Assembly (NCBI RefSeq): GCF_003946505.1
Contig: NZ_RHON01000001.1
Span: 62,001-126,000 of the forward strand
Origin: Companilactobacillus mishanensis
GTDB taxonomy: Bacteria > Bacillota > Bacilli > Lactobacillales > Lactobacillaceae
Reading direction: 5' to 3'
Length of the DNA stretch: 64,000 nt
Shown piece by piece: positions 40,677 to 49,128 of this stretch; position 1 is the stretch's first letter; the number at the start of each line of letters is the position of its first letter. The position numbers were made by a program, and so were the translations under genes. The notes beneath the pieces are model-generated. The model saw only the letters and a list, made by a program, of their open reading frames with translations, was not told the DNA's origin and did no database searches.

Positions 40677-40716
40677 TTGAAAAATTGTTTTTCTCTGCTA
40701 ACATTCTATGTATAAT
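40677..40716 (+). promoter_or_regulatory. Promoter region of the tyrS T-box transcript
   Basis: TTGAAA (40677-40682), a 16-nt spacer and TAACAT (40699-40704); a perfect TATAAT also occurs at 40711-40716 with no good -35. Either would start the T-box leader. The 40560-40676 stretch to the left is AT-rich with nothing else that I can name. Confidence 0.5.
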
Positions 40717-40722
40717 TAATTT

Positions 40723-40925
40723 TAGTTTTATTTGAAGTAGTTATTCATCTGTGTGTTAAGAGAATTGGCGGTCGGTGTGAGCCATGCAGGGTGAACTAAT
40801 GAAATACTAAACTAAAGTTTCGTGTCCTGCGTTATGGGAATAAAGAGCAAGTATAAATACTTGAATTTTGGGTGGTACCGCGCAAAGAGCGTCCCTGCAT
40901 TATGCAGAGATGCTCTTTTTTTATT
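40723..40925 (+). promoter_or_regulatory. Tyrosine T-box leader
   Basis: A T-box riboswitch that reads tRNA-Tyr charging and antiterminates when it is uncharged. Stem I carries the AGAGA-type bulge and GGCGGTCGGTGTGAGCC region (40759-40783) and a TAC (Tyr) specifier at 40805-40807. The T-box core GGGTGGTACCGCG is at 40870-40882. The terminator is AAAGAGC...GCTCTTT at 40884-40918, with T to 40922. TyrS follows, which fits the specifier. Confidence 0.92.
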
Positions 40926-40968
40926 CCATTTTTATGACCAGGACGATCAATTAGGAGGAATTTTTTAC

Positions 40969-42213
40969 ATGAATATTATCGACGAACTCAAATGGCGTGG
41001 ATTGGTAAATCAAACATCAGATGAGGAAGGTCTAAAAGATTTAACAGATAAGAACGATATCTCACTTTATTGTGGTATGGATCCAACTGGCGACTCAATG
41101 CATATTGGTCACTTGTTACCATTCATGACATTACAAAGATTTGCGGAAGCTGGCAACCATCCCTATATCGTTATCGGTGGAGCAACTGGATCAATTGGTG
41201 ATCCCAGTGGTAAAAAAGCTGAACGTCCAATGCAAACGATGGACCAAGTCAACCACAACGTTGACGCTCTAAGTAATCAAGCTAAGAAGATTTTTCCAAG
41301 TTTTACAATGGTGAACAATTATGATTGGACAGCTCAAATCGGTATCTTAGATTTCCTTCGTGATTATGGAAAATTATTCAACGTCAACACAATGCTTAAT
41401 AAAGAAATTGTTTCAAGCAGACTTGAAACAGGAATTTCATTTACAGAATTTACTTATCAAATTTTACAATCATTAGATTTCTTGACACTTTATCGCCAAC
41501 ACAATGTTCAATTGCAAGTTGGTGGTGGAGACCAATGGGGTAACTTAACTGCTGGTTTGGATTTGATTCATAAGGCAGAAGGCCAAGAAGCAGAAGTTTA
41601 TGCATTGACTATTCCATTGTTACTAAAATCAGATGGTACAAAGTTCGGTAAAACCGCTGGTGGTGCGGTTTGGCTAGATCCAGAGAAAACATCACCATAT
41701 GAATTTTATCAATTCTGGTTCAATCAGGATGATAAAGATGTTATCAATTTACTCAAGAAATTTACTTTCTTATCAAAAGAAGAAATTGATGAGTTAGCAG
41801 AAAAAGTACAATCACAACCGGAAAAAAGAGAAGCACAAAGAAAATTAGCTCAGGAAGTTACTACATTTGTTCACAGTGAGGATGCCTTGAAGACAGCTGA
41901 AAAAATTACAGAAGTTCTTTTCTCAGGTGAGATCCAAGAGCTTACAACTGATGAAGTTAGCCAAGCATTTAACGGTGTTCCAAGTGCAGAGATTCCCAAC
42001 GAAGAAATCAATTTAGTTGATTTGTTGATTGAAGCAAATGTCGACAAATCGAAACGTCAAGCTCGTGAAGATATTCAAAATGGAGCTATCAGAATCAATG
42101 GAGAAAGATTAACAGATACAACATTAAATATTGATCCAAGCACTTCATTTGACGGTAAATATATTGTTATTCGACGCGGTAAGAAGAAGTACTTCCTAGC
42201 TATAATCAAATAG
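40969..42213 (+). CDS. tyrS: Tyrosine--tRNA ligase
   Basis: A 414-aa class I synthetase. HIGH motif is at residues 45-48 (SMHIGHLLP), the KMSKS equivalent is KFGKT (about 232-236), the tyrosine pocket shows GGGDQWGN, and a C-terminal S4 RNA-binding domain covers about 350-414 (SKRQAREDIQNGAIRINGE). The frame runs back through the T-box terminator, but GGAGG 9 nt before the ATG at 40969 fixes the start. Expression is under the tyrosine T-box. Confidence 0.96.
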   Translation: MNIIDELKWRGLVNQTSDEEGLKDLTDKNDISLYCGMDPTGDSMHIGHLLPFMTLQRFAEAGNHPYIVIGGATGSIGDPSGKKAERPMQTMDQVNHNVDALSNQAKKIFPSFTMVNNYDWTAQIGILDFLRDYGKLFNVNTMLNKEIVSSRLETGISFTEFTYQILQSLDFLTLYRQHNVQLQVGGGDQWGNLTAGLDLIHKAEGQEAEVYALTIPLLLKSDGTKFGKTAGGAVWLDPEKTSPYEFYQFWFNQDDKDVINLLKKFTFLSKEEIDELAEKVQSQPEKREAQRKLAQEVTTFVHSEDALKTAEKITEVLFSGEIQELTTDEVSQAFNGVPSAEIPNEEINLVDLLIEANVDKSKRQAREDIQNGAIRINGERLTDTTLNIDPSTSFDGKYIVIRRGKKKYFLAIIK

Positions 42214-42234
42214 ATCACTAAGGCGATGGCAGAT

Positions 42235-43656
42235 ATGAAAAAAGCAAGTCGATTATCATTTTGGGAAAGTTTAATAATTATGTTAGTCATGTTTCTAATT
42301 TTAGGAACAATGATGATCAAATTAAAAATGACCCCACAAATTCCGATTCTATTAACATTTACATTATTGTTATTTTACGGAAAATTTCGTGGATTCTCTT
42401 GGAATGAACTTCAAGATGGAATAATTGATGGTGTTAAACCAGGTATTATTCCGATGATTATTTTTATTATGATCGGGGTATTAGTGGCCGCCTGGCTCAT
42501 GTCTGGTGTAATACCGACCATCATGGTTTATGGACTTGAATTATTGAATGCTCGTTTCTTCTTGTTTACAGTATTTGTCAGCTGCTGTTTAGTTGGAGTT
42601 ATCGTGGGTAGCTCATTTACCACTATTTCAACACTTGGTATTGTCTTTATGGGTATTGGACAAGTAATGGGTATCAATGTAGCCTTAACGGCTGGTTCGA
42701 TAGTATCTGGAGCACTATTTGGTAATAATATGTCTCCACTTTCAGGAACAACTAATTTATCAACTGGTATTGCCGGAGTTAGAAATGTTTTTGATCATAT
42801 CAGAACTATTTCTCATACGGCTTTGATTTCAGCAGTAGTTACAGCTGTCATCTTTTTGTTTGCTGGTCACAGTGGAACTAATCCAAACATGTCTTCAGTT
42901 CATCACATTATTAATGCATTGGAAAGTAACTTCTTCGTTTCACCATGGATGTTGATACCGATTGCCGTTTTGATTTTGTGTGCAGCTCTGCAGGTACCTG
43001 CCATCCCAACATTATTGTCGGGTGCAATCACTGCAATCGTTATGCACATATTCATCGATCATCCATCATTTTCAACTATAAGTAATCAAATAATGACCGG
43101 CTTCAAATTGAATACTTCTGATAAACAAATCAATGCGATTGTTAGTGGCGGTGGAGTTTCAAGTATGTTAGACAGTATTTCTTTGATTCTTTGTGCCTTA
43201 ACATTAGGCGGTGTTTTGTTAAAACTTGGTGTTGTTGACAATTTGATCGGTAAGTTAAGAGATCAAGTCAATACTCCTGGAAAATTGATCTCAGCTTCGA
43301 TCATCAGTGCTATTGGTGTCAACTTCCTAGTTGGTGAGCAATACATTTCAATTATCTTGCCGGGAACTACTTTCAGAAAGAACTTCGCTGAACAGGGTAT
43401 TGAACCTCAATACTTGTCACGTGTCTTAGCAACAGGTGGTGCTGATATCAATGCGCTGGTTCCATGGGGTGTCAGCGGTATTTTTATCGCCGGGATCTTG
43501 GGAGTTAGTCCATTAGTATTTATTCCATTCGCATTCTACGTTTGGTTAAATCCATTATTAACTGTCATCTTCGGATTTATCTTTGGTAACCGTTACAAAG
43601 TTGCCAAGAATGATGACAAAAAAGTAGTGGGTAATGTGTCTAAACAACTTGACTAA
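42235..43656 (+). CDS. NhaC-family transporter, candidate tyrosine transporter
   Basis: A 473-aa integral membrane protein with about 11-12 spans, of the NhaC Na+/H+ antiporter family (GALFGNNMSPLSGTTNLSTGI and NFLVGEQYISIILPG are typical of this group, which includes malate/lactate exchangers). It starts 12-21 bp after tyrS, with no terminator or promoter between, so it is transcribed from the tyrosine T-box. That context, and published proposals that T-box-linked NhaC relatives such as YheL import tyrosine, make tyrosine uptake the best guess. ATG 42235 is chosen over 42226 by its distance from AAGG. Confidence 0.82.
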   Translation: MKKASRLSFWESLIIMLVMFLILGTMMIKLKMTPQIPILLTFTLLLFYGKFRGFSWNELQDGIIDGVKPGIIPMIIFIMIGVLVAAWLMSGVIPTIMVYGLELLNARFFLFTVFVSCCLVGVIVGSSFTTISTLGIVFMGIGQVMGINVALTAGSIVSGALFGNNMSPLSGTTNLSTGIAGVRNVFDHIRTISHTALISAVVTAVIFLFAGHSGTNPNMSSVHHIINALESNFFVSPWMLIPIAVLILCAALQVPAIPTLLSGAITAIVMHIFIDHPSFSTISNQIMTGFKLNTSDKQINAIVSGGGVSSMLDSISLILCALTLGGVLLKLGVVDNLIGKLRDQVNTPGKLISASIISAIGVNFLVGEQYISIILPGTTFRKNFAEQGIEPQYLSRVLATGGADINALVPWGVSGIFIAGILGVSPLVFIPFAFYVWLNPLLTVIFGFIFGNRYKVAKNDDKKVVGNVSKQLD

Positions 43657-43677
43657 TGTCATGAATTCCACTATATT
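43649..43677 (+). promoter_or_regulatory. Promoter of the pyr operon
   Basis: TTGACT (43649-43654, overlapping the stop of the transporter gene), a 17-nt spacer and TATATT (43672-43677). Confidence 0.75.
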
Positions 43678-43689
43678 TATTTCAACGAA

Positions 43690-43783
43690 AACTTTTAATC
43701 AAGTCCTGTGAGGCTTGGAAGGTTCTATACATTTTGACTAAAAGTGTAAACTTCCTAACCTTGTGGGATAGGAAGTTTTTTGT
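43690..43783 (+). promoter_or_regulatory. PyrR attenuator 1
   Basis: A PyrR-binding hairpin (CAAG-TCCTGTGAGG-CTTG at 43700-43717, with a lower AACTTT/AAGGTT stem) is followed by a terminator AACTTCCTA/TAGGAAGTT (43749-43777) and six T. UMP-bound PyrR stabilises such hairpins and allows termination. Confidence 0.8.
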
Positions 43784-43811
43784 TTACAAAAAATAATAAT
43801 AAAAGAATTTT

Positions 43812-43896
43812 TAATCAGATCCTGTGAGGTCTCAAAGATTTATCGATGGACGAAAGTCTATCTTGAGGACTCCAGGACTGGCTGGAGTCCTTTTTA
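43812..43896 (+). promoter_or_regulatory. PyrR attenuator 2
   Basis: A second PyrR-type hairpin (AATC-AGA-TCCTGTGAGG-TCT-N4-GATT) has the identical 10-nt loop of attenuator 1 and is followed by the terminator AGGACTCCAG/CTGGAGTCCT (43866-43890) and five T, just before pyrB. Confidence 0.82.
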
Positions 43897-43910
43897 TTTG
43901 GAGGAAAACA

Positions 43911-44855
43911 ATGAAAAATATACTTTCTATGTCACAATTTTCGAATCAAGAAGTCTACGACCTTATCGATAGCGCAATGGGTTTCAAGGCCGGTGAAAAA
44001 TCCGATGCTGGGATGAATAAATATGCGATGAACTTATTCTTTGAAAACAGCACCCGAACAAAATCCAGTTTTCAAGTAGCCGAAATGAATTTGGGTATGC
44101 GAGAAATTGCATTCGATGCTTCAACTTCTTCAACTACTAAAGGCGAAACATTGTATGATACGGTCAAAACTATCGAGAGTATCGGTGCTAGTGTTGCTGT
44201 AATACGTCACAGCGAAGATGAATTTTACAACGAATTGTTAAAACATGATTTAAACATTCATCTTATCAACGCTGGTGATGGTACTGGCCAACATCCCTCA
44301 CAATCACTTTTAGACATGATGACTATTGCTGAACACTTTGGACAATTTGAAGGATTAAAAGTAGGTATTATTGGTGATTTGAGCCATTCACGTGTTGCCC
44401 ATTCTAATGCTGAGATTTTAACTAGATTAGGTGCAGAGGTTAGTTTCGGTGGACTTGATTCTTGGTACACACCAGAATTTGCCGAAATCGGACCTCACAT
44501 GGATGTTGATGATCTATGTCGTGAAATGGATGTTGTAATGTTACTCAGAGTTCAACACGAACGTCTTTCAGCTGATGAAAATAAAGCTTTTTCTAAAGAA
44601 GATTACTTCAAAGAATTTGGTTTGGACATGAGAAGAGTCGATATGATGAGAGAAGATGCCATGATCATGCATCCAGCTCCAGTCAACCGCGGAGTTGAAA
44701 TTGCTGACGATGTTGTTGAATGTGACAAATCATATATTTTCAAGCAAATGCAAAATGGTGTATTCATGAGAATGGCAATGATCGAAGCAGTTCTAAAAGG
44801 AGAAGATACTTCAGATGAGAACATTAATACAAAACGCCAAGCTATATTACGATAA
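43911..44855 (+). CDS. pyrB: Aspartate carbamoyltransferase catalytic subunit
   Basis: A 314-aa enzyme that makes carbamoyl-aspartate, the first committed step of pyrimidine synthesis. The carbamoyl-phosphate motif is ENSTRTKSSF (45-54), with GDGTGQHPSQ and GDLSHSRVAHSN. GGAGG lies 7 nt before the ATG. No regulatory pyrI is present, as usual in Firmicutes. It is the first gene of pyrBCFED and overlaps pyrC by 41 bp. Confidence 0.96.
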   Translation: MKNILSMSQFSNQEVYDLIDSAMGFKAGEKSDAGMNKYAMNLFFENSTRTKSSFQVAEMNLGMREIAFDASTSSTTKGETLYDTVKTIESIGASVAVIRHSEDEFYNELLKHDLNIHLINAGDGTGQHPSQSLLDMMTIAEHFGQFEGLKVGIIGDLSHSRVAHSNAEILTRLGAEVSFGGLDSWYTPEFAEIGPHMDVDDLCREMDVVMLLRVQHERLSADENKAFSKEDYFKEFGLDMRRVDMMREDAMIMHPAPVNRGVEIADDVVECDKSYIFKQMQNGVFMRMAMIEAVLKGEDTSDENINTKRQAILR

Positions 44856-46089
44856 TAAAATTTCAAAGCAAGATTTACTGATTGAAGATGGAAAGTTTTC
44901 GCAAGTGAAAGATTCTATCGAACCAAATGCAGATTCTGTTATTAACGCTGAAGGCAAGTTGGTGGCACCTGGGTTAGTCGACGTTCACGTTCATTTTAGA
45001 GAACCAGGTCAAACTCACAAAGAAACGATTCAAACTGGAACATTGGCTTCAGCACATGGTGGTTTTACGACTGTTGGAGCGATGCCTAATGTCACACCAG
45101 TGCCTGATGACGTTGAAAAATTTTCAAAACAGGTTGAACTGAATAACAGTGAGTCGTTGATCAATACCTTACAATATGCCCCAGTCACACTCGATGAGAT
45201 CAGTACAGAGTTGAGTCCGATCGAGGATCTGGCGAAATTAGGTGCTTTTGCATTCTCGAATGATGGTCACGGAATTGACATCGCACAGACAATGTTCACT
45301 GCAATGGAACGAATTGCTGCTATCAATAGTCACTTATGTGCGCACGTTGAAGATCAGAGTTTATTCAATCATGGCGTGATCAATCGTAGTAAAATATCCA
45401 CAAGATTGGGATTACCTGCAATCAATCAAGCTGCAGAGACCTCACAATTGGCCAGAGATATTCTATTAGCAAAGGATACCGGGGTACATTATCATGTTTG
45501 CCACATTTCTACAGCAGACAGTGTCCAGTTGGTCAGATTAGCCAAAGATGCTGGTATTAATGTCACAGCTGAAGCTAGTCCACATCATTTGATTTTGAGT
45601 GATAAAAATATTCAAGCAGATGATGCAAATTTCAAAATGAATCCTCCATTAAGAACTGAAAATGATAGACTCGCCCTAGTTGAGGGCCTCAAAGATGGTA
45701 CGATAGACATGGTTGCAACTGATCATGCTCCACATGCTAAAGATGAGAAGAATAAGGGATTCCTGAAGAGTGCATTTGGAATCACGGGAATCGAAACATC
45801 ATTTCCACTCATGTACTCGAATTTCGTTGAGACTGGAATTATCAGTTTAGAATATCTTCTTGATTTGATGGCAACAAAACCGGCTGATGTATTCAATTTA
45901 CGTAATGCTGGGAAAATTGAAATCGGTCGTCCAGCTGATTTCACAATTATTGATTTAGATTCTACATATGAGATAAAAGAACAGGATTTTCTATCCAAAG
46001 GTGTTAACAGTCCGTTCATCGGTGATGAGGTAAATGGATTGATCGAAAAGACTTTCGTAGCCGGAAAGTGCGTATACGAAAAGAAATAG
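44815..46089 (+). CDS. pyrC: Dihydroorotase
   Basis: A 424-aa class I dihydroorotase that cyclises carbamoyl-aspartate. The zinc motif DVHVHFREPGQTHKE has H58 and H60; further ligands are in CHISTADS and ATDHAPHAKDEK. The ATG is placed by AAAGGAG 12 nt upstream within pyrB; the 41-bp overlap is long but not unusual in this operon type. Confidence 0.95.
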   Translation: MRTLIQNAKLYYDNKISKQDLLIEDGKFSQVKDSIEPNADSVINAEGKLVAPGLVDVHVHFREPGQTHKETIQTGTLASAHGGFTTVGAMPNVTPVPDDVEKFSKQVELNNSESLINTLQYAPVTLDEISTELSPIEDLAKLGAFAFSNDGHGIDIAQTMFTAMERIAAINSHLCAHVEDQSLFNHGVINRSKISTRLGLPAINQAAETSQLARDILLAKDTGVHYHVCHISTADSVQLVRLAKDAGINVTAEASPHHLILSDKNIQADDANFKMNPPLRTENDRLALVEGLKDGTIDMVATDHAPHAKDEKNKGFLKSAFGITGIETSFPLMYSNFVETGIISLEYLLDLMATKPADVFNLRNAGKIEIGRPADFTIIDLDSTYEIKEQDFLSKGVNSPFIGDEVNGLIEKTFVAGKCVYEKK

Positions 46090-46098
46090 GAGAAATGT

Positions 46099-46788
46099 AT
46101 GACAAAGCCAGTTATTGTTGCGTTAGATTTTGCAGATGATTTTGAATGTATTGAATTTTTGAGCCAGTTTCCTAAAGACACAGATCTATTTTTGAAAATT
46201 GGTCTCGAAATGTTCTGTCAATTTGGGTATCCATTTGTTAGAAGTTTGAGAAATAGAGGTTACAAAATTTTCTTGGATTTAAAACTTCATGATATTCCTA
46301 ACACGGTTAGAAGAACCTGTGAAATGATTGCTAAATGGGATGTGCAAATGTTGACCGTCCACGCCAGTGGTGGCTCAGAAATGATTGCTGCAGCCAAGGA
46401 AGGCTTAGCTAATAGTGATACCAAATTATTGGCGGTTACTCAGTTAACATCTTTAGGTCAGGATGAATTGGAAAACGAATTACAGATTCCACTACAATCA
46501 CAGGATTATGTTACACATCTAGCAAAACTAGCATACGAAAACGGTGCTGACGGAGTTATTTCTTCAGCCTTAGAAGTACCTTTGATCAAAGAAGCAACTG
46601 GAAATGATTTTCTATGTGTGACACCAGGTATCAGACCAAAATCAGCACAAGTCGGTGACCAAAAACGTGTTGCTACACCTGCGAAGGCCAAAGAGTTAGG
46701 TAGTGATGCGATTGTCGTTGGACGTCCAATTACTCAAGCTGATGATGGATTCAATGCTTATAACGATATTTCTGAGGAGTGGAAATAA
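46099..46788 (+). CDS. pyrF: Orotidine 5'-phosphate decarboxylase
   Basis: A 229-aa TIM-barrel enzyme making UMP. The catalytic Asp-Lys-Asp array is in DLKLHDIPNTV (about residues 57-67), with VTPGIRP and the phosphate-binding VVGRPI at the C-terminus. AGGAG precedes the ATG. Its stop overlaps the pyrE start by one base. Confidence 0.96.
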   Translation: MTKPVIVALDFADDFECIEFLSQFPKDTDLFLKIGLEMFCQFGYPFVRSLRNRGYKIFLDLKLHDIPNTVRRTCEMIAKWDVQMLTVHASGGSEMIAAAKEGLANSDTKLLAVTQLTSLGQDELENELQIPLQSQDYVTHLAKLAYENGADGVISSALEVPLIKEATGNDFLCVTPGIRPKSAQVGDQKRVATPAKAKELGSDAIVVGRPITQADDGFNAYNDISEEWK

Positions 46789-47426
46789 TGGAAAATAAAA
46801 AAGTTGCTGAAAGTATTGCTAGTCAATTACTAAAAATCAAGGCGGTCAAGTTTAGTCCCAAGGAGCCATTCACATGGATCAGTGGTATTAAGTCACCGAT
46901 TTATACAGATAATAGATTGACGATTGCTTACCCAGATTTCCGCCAACAAATCGCTAAGGACTTGGCTGATTTGATCAAAGAAAATTATCCTGAAGCCAAT
47001 GTCATCAGTGGTGTTGCCACAGCTGGAATTCCACATTCAACGGGTGTTGCTAATATTTTGAATCTACCTTTGAATTATGTGCGTTCAAAGCCAAAGGGTC
47101 ATGGGACTAAAAGACAAATTGAAGGTCGTTGCCAAAAAGGCGATAAGGTAGTAGTTATTGACGACTTGATCTCAACTGGTGGTAGTGTTTTACAAGCGGT
47201 TGATGTTATAAGAGATGCTGGTGCTGAAGTCGTTGGTACGGCAGCAATTTTTACCTATAATTTACCAGAAGCTGATAAAAATTTTGAAATGCATGAGACA
47301 ACTTTAAAGACTTTGACGAATTATCCTGTCATGATAGAAATGGCCCAGAGTTTAGGTTATGTAGAGTCTGAAGATATGGATCTCTTACATCAATGGTATA
47401 AGGATCCTGAAGGCTGGTGTAAGTAA
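46788..47426 (+). CDS. pyrE: Orotate phosphoribosyltransferase
   Basis: A 212-aa PRTase making OMP from orotate and PRPP. The PRPP motif is VVVIDDLISTGGS (about 119-131) and the N-terminal FTWISGIKSPIYTDNR is typical. The ATG at 46788 has GAGGAG 8 nt upstream; the GTG nine bases earlier overlaps that ribosome site. One-base overlaps join it to pyrF and pyrD. Confidence 0.96.
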   Translation: MENKKVAESIASQLLKIKAVKFSPKEPFTWISGIKSPIYTDNRLTIAYPDFRQQIAKDLADLIKENYPEANVISGVATAGIPHSTGVANILNLPLNYVRSKPKGHGTKRQIEGRCQKGDKVVVIDDLISTGGSVLQAVDVIRDAGAEVVGTAAIFTYNLPEADKNFEMHETTLKTLTNYPVMIEMAQSLGYVESEDMDLLHQWYKDPEGWCK

Positions 47427-48448
47427 TGGACTGGTATCAAATGGCACGTCCATTGATTTTTGCGGTCGATCCAGAAATCGACCATCATTTAGTTGCTAAT
47501 GGTTTGAAGATATTTAATCGTCGTTCCAAATTGTTGAGTACGATGTTTTATTCGAAAAATCGTGAAAGTTTAGGAGTCGACGTAAAAGGAGTTCACTTCA
47601 GTTCTCCGATAGGAATTGCTGCTGGATTTGACAAAAATGGTCAGTTTTTCAATAGTTTAGGTGGATTAGGTGCCGGTTTCGTGGAAGTGGGTAGTGTTAC
47701 TAGGAATCCACAAAATGGTAATCCTAAGAAAAGAATTTTTAGATTACCTGAAGATCAAGCTATTATCAATCGAATGGGATTGAATAACGATGGTGTTGAA
47801 GTCGTTAAAGAGCGTTTAGCTGATTGTAAACATGATACTGTGATTGGAATCAGTATCGCTCCAGGTCACGGTTTGACAACTGACCAAATGATTCAAGAAA
47901 TGGTTGACGATGTTGAAATAATTCATGATCAAGCGGATTATGTCGCACTTAACCTCAGTTGCCCAAATCAAGTTGGAGTAATGAGCCTGCAAAAACCAGA
48001 TATTTTGATCGATTTGCTGGGTAAAGTTAGTAATTTGATGATCGATGAACCTGTATTTTGTAAATTCAGTAGTGATTTGACATCTGACGAATTACTTTCA
48101 ATATTGTCAGAAACCAGTCATTTAATGGATGGCGTTATCTTGTCAAACACAAGTACAAGTCGAGACAATTTACATTCTAAGAATAAATTTGAAAAGGGTG
48201 GACTCAGCGGTAAGCCACTTTTGAAGAAATCATTAGGACTGACCGAAGCTGTATTTGCTAAATATGGGGATGAATTACCAGTGATATTCTCCGGTGGAGT
48301 ATTCACGACTGAGGATGCTCAGGCAGCATTAAATGCTGGAGCAGTTTTAGTACAAGTATATACAGGATTTATTTATAACGGACCATCTCAAATCGAACAT
48401 ATCAATCGAGGATTATCTGAAAATAAGATTCTCAAATTTGTTAAATAA
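47426..48448 (+). CDS. pyrD: Dihydroorotate dehydrogenase, class-2-like
   Basis: A 340-aa FMN enzyme that oxidises dihydroorotate. The N-terminal extension (MDWYQMARPLIFAVDPEIDH), AAGFDKNG, GFVEVGSVTRNPQNGNPKKR and NRMGLNNDG are features of the membrane-associated, quinone-linked class 2. At the catalytic-base position, however, the sequence reads NLSCPN (C179), where class 2 normally has Ser and class 1 has Cys. No pyrK (class 1B partner) is present. So it is called class-2-like with an atypical base. It is the last gene of the operon, followed by a terminator. Confidence 0.9.
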   Translation: MDWYQMARPLIFAVDPEIDHHLVANGLKIFNRRSKLLSTMFYSKNRESLGVDVKGVHFSSPIGIAAGFDKNGQFFNSLGGLGAGFVEVGSVTRNPQNGNPKKRIFRLPEDQAIINRMGLNNDGVEVVKERLADCKHDTVIGISIAPGHGLTTDQMIQEMVDDVEIIHDQADYVALNLSCPNQVGVMSLQKPDILIDLLGKVSNLMIDEPVFCKFSSDLTSDELLSILSETSHLMDGVILSNTSTSRDNLHSKNKFEKGGLSGKPLLKKSLGLTEAVFAKYGDELPVIFSGGVFTTEDAQAALNAGAVLVQVYTGFIYNGPSQIEHINRGLSENKILKFVK

Positions 48449-48458
48449 TGTTTTAGGG

Positions 48459-48481
48459 GACACAGTGATGTGTCTTTTTTG
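48459..48481 (+). terminator. Terminator of the pyr operon
   Basis: GACACA/TGTGTC stem with a GTGA loop and six T. Confidence 0.85.
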
Positions 48482-48547
48482 TTTTGCTGAATTTGTTAGT
48501 TATTGCTAAAATAGACGAATAATAAACGTGGGTTTCGAGGAGAAAAT

Positions 48548-49042
48548 ATGAGTGAAGTAACTTGTGATCAAACTAGAGCAATTAGTGACAGAATCATCTT
48601 TGATGGCGATATGAATGATAAGGGTACGTTATTTGGTGGGAAAACATTAAGTTTACTCGATGAAAATGCAGGTTTGGCGGCTTTTAAGTACACGAATGCT
48701 AAAGTTGTGACTGCAAGTTATGATCACATGAATTTTTGGAGTCCTATCACTCCCCGTGATTATATTCGCCTTCAATCTTATGTTACTGGGGCAGCTCATC
48801 GTGCAATTGAGGTATTCTCAAAAATTACTACCTATGATGTTGCCACTAAACAACCAATAATTGCTTTTACTAGTTTTTGTACAATGGTCACCCTCAAAGA
48901 ATTCGGTGAAGTTGATTTTGACACTATTGTGCCCGAAACTGATGAAGAGAAATATCTCTGTTCTGGTTGGTCTGAGCGAGTTCAAGAAAGACGTATCGCA
49001 CATCAAAATCGTCATGAATTTTTAAACCATTTAGAATTATAA
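48548..49042 (+). CDS. Acyl-CoA thioesterase, hotdog fold
   Basis: A 164-aa protein with the hotdog thioesterase pattern of the YkhA/YciA group: NDKGTLFGGKTLSLLDENAG (residues 23-42; Asp near the catalytic position) and VTASYDHMNFWSPI. It would hydrolyse acyl-CoA; the chain length is unknown. GAGGAG lies before the ATG. It is monocistronic between two terminators. Confidence 0.85.
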   Translation: MSEVTCDQTRAISDRIIFDGDMNDKGTLFGGKTLSLLDENAGLAAFKYTNAKVVTASYDHMNFWSPITPRDYIRLQSYVTGAAHRAIEVFSKITTYDVATKQPIIAFTSFCTMVTLKEFGEVDFDTIVPETDEEKYLCSGWSERVQERRIAHQNRHEFLNHLEL

Positions 49043-49046
49043 AGTG

Positions 49047-49071
49047 TAGCCAGCGGATGCTGGCTTTTTTA
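49047..49071 (+). terminator. Terminator of the thioesterase gene
   Basis: AGCCAGC/GCTGGCT stem, 4-nt loop and six T. Confidence 0.88.
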
Positions 49072-49128
49072 ATTTCCACAATGTAAGCGGTGTTACAATC
49101 AATAATATAAGGAAAGGAAGTAGTTTTT

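Noticed and set aside
40822..40968. In-frame N-terminal extension of tyrS (49 extra residues)
   Set aside because: It translates the T-box core and terminator; the GGAGG before 40969 and the family start settle it.
45723..46181. 152-codon antisense ORF across pyrC and pyrF
   Set aside because: Shadow of two certain genes, with no ribosome site or family resemblance.
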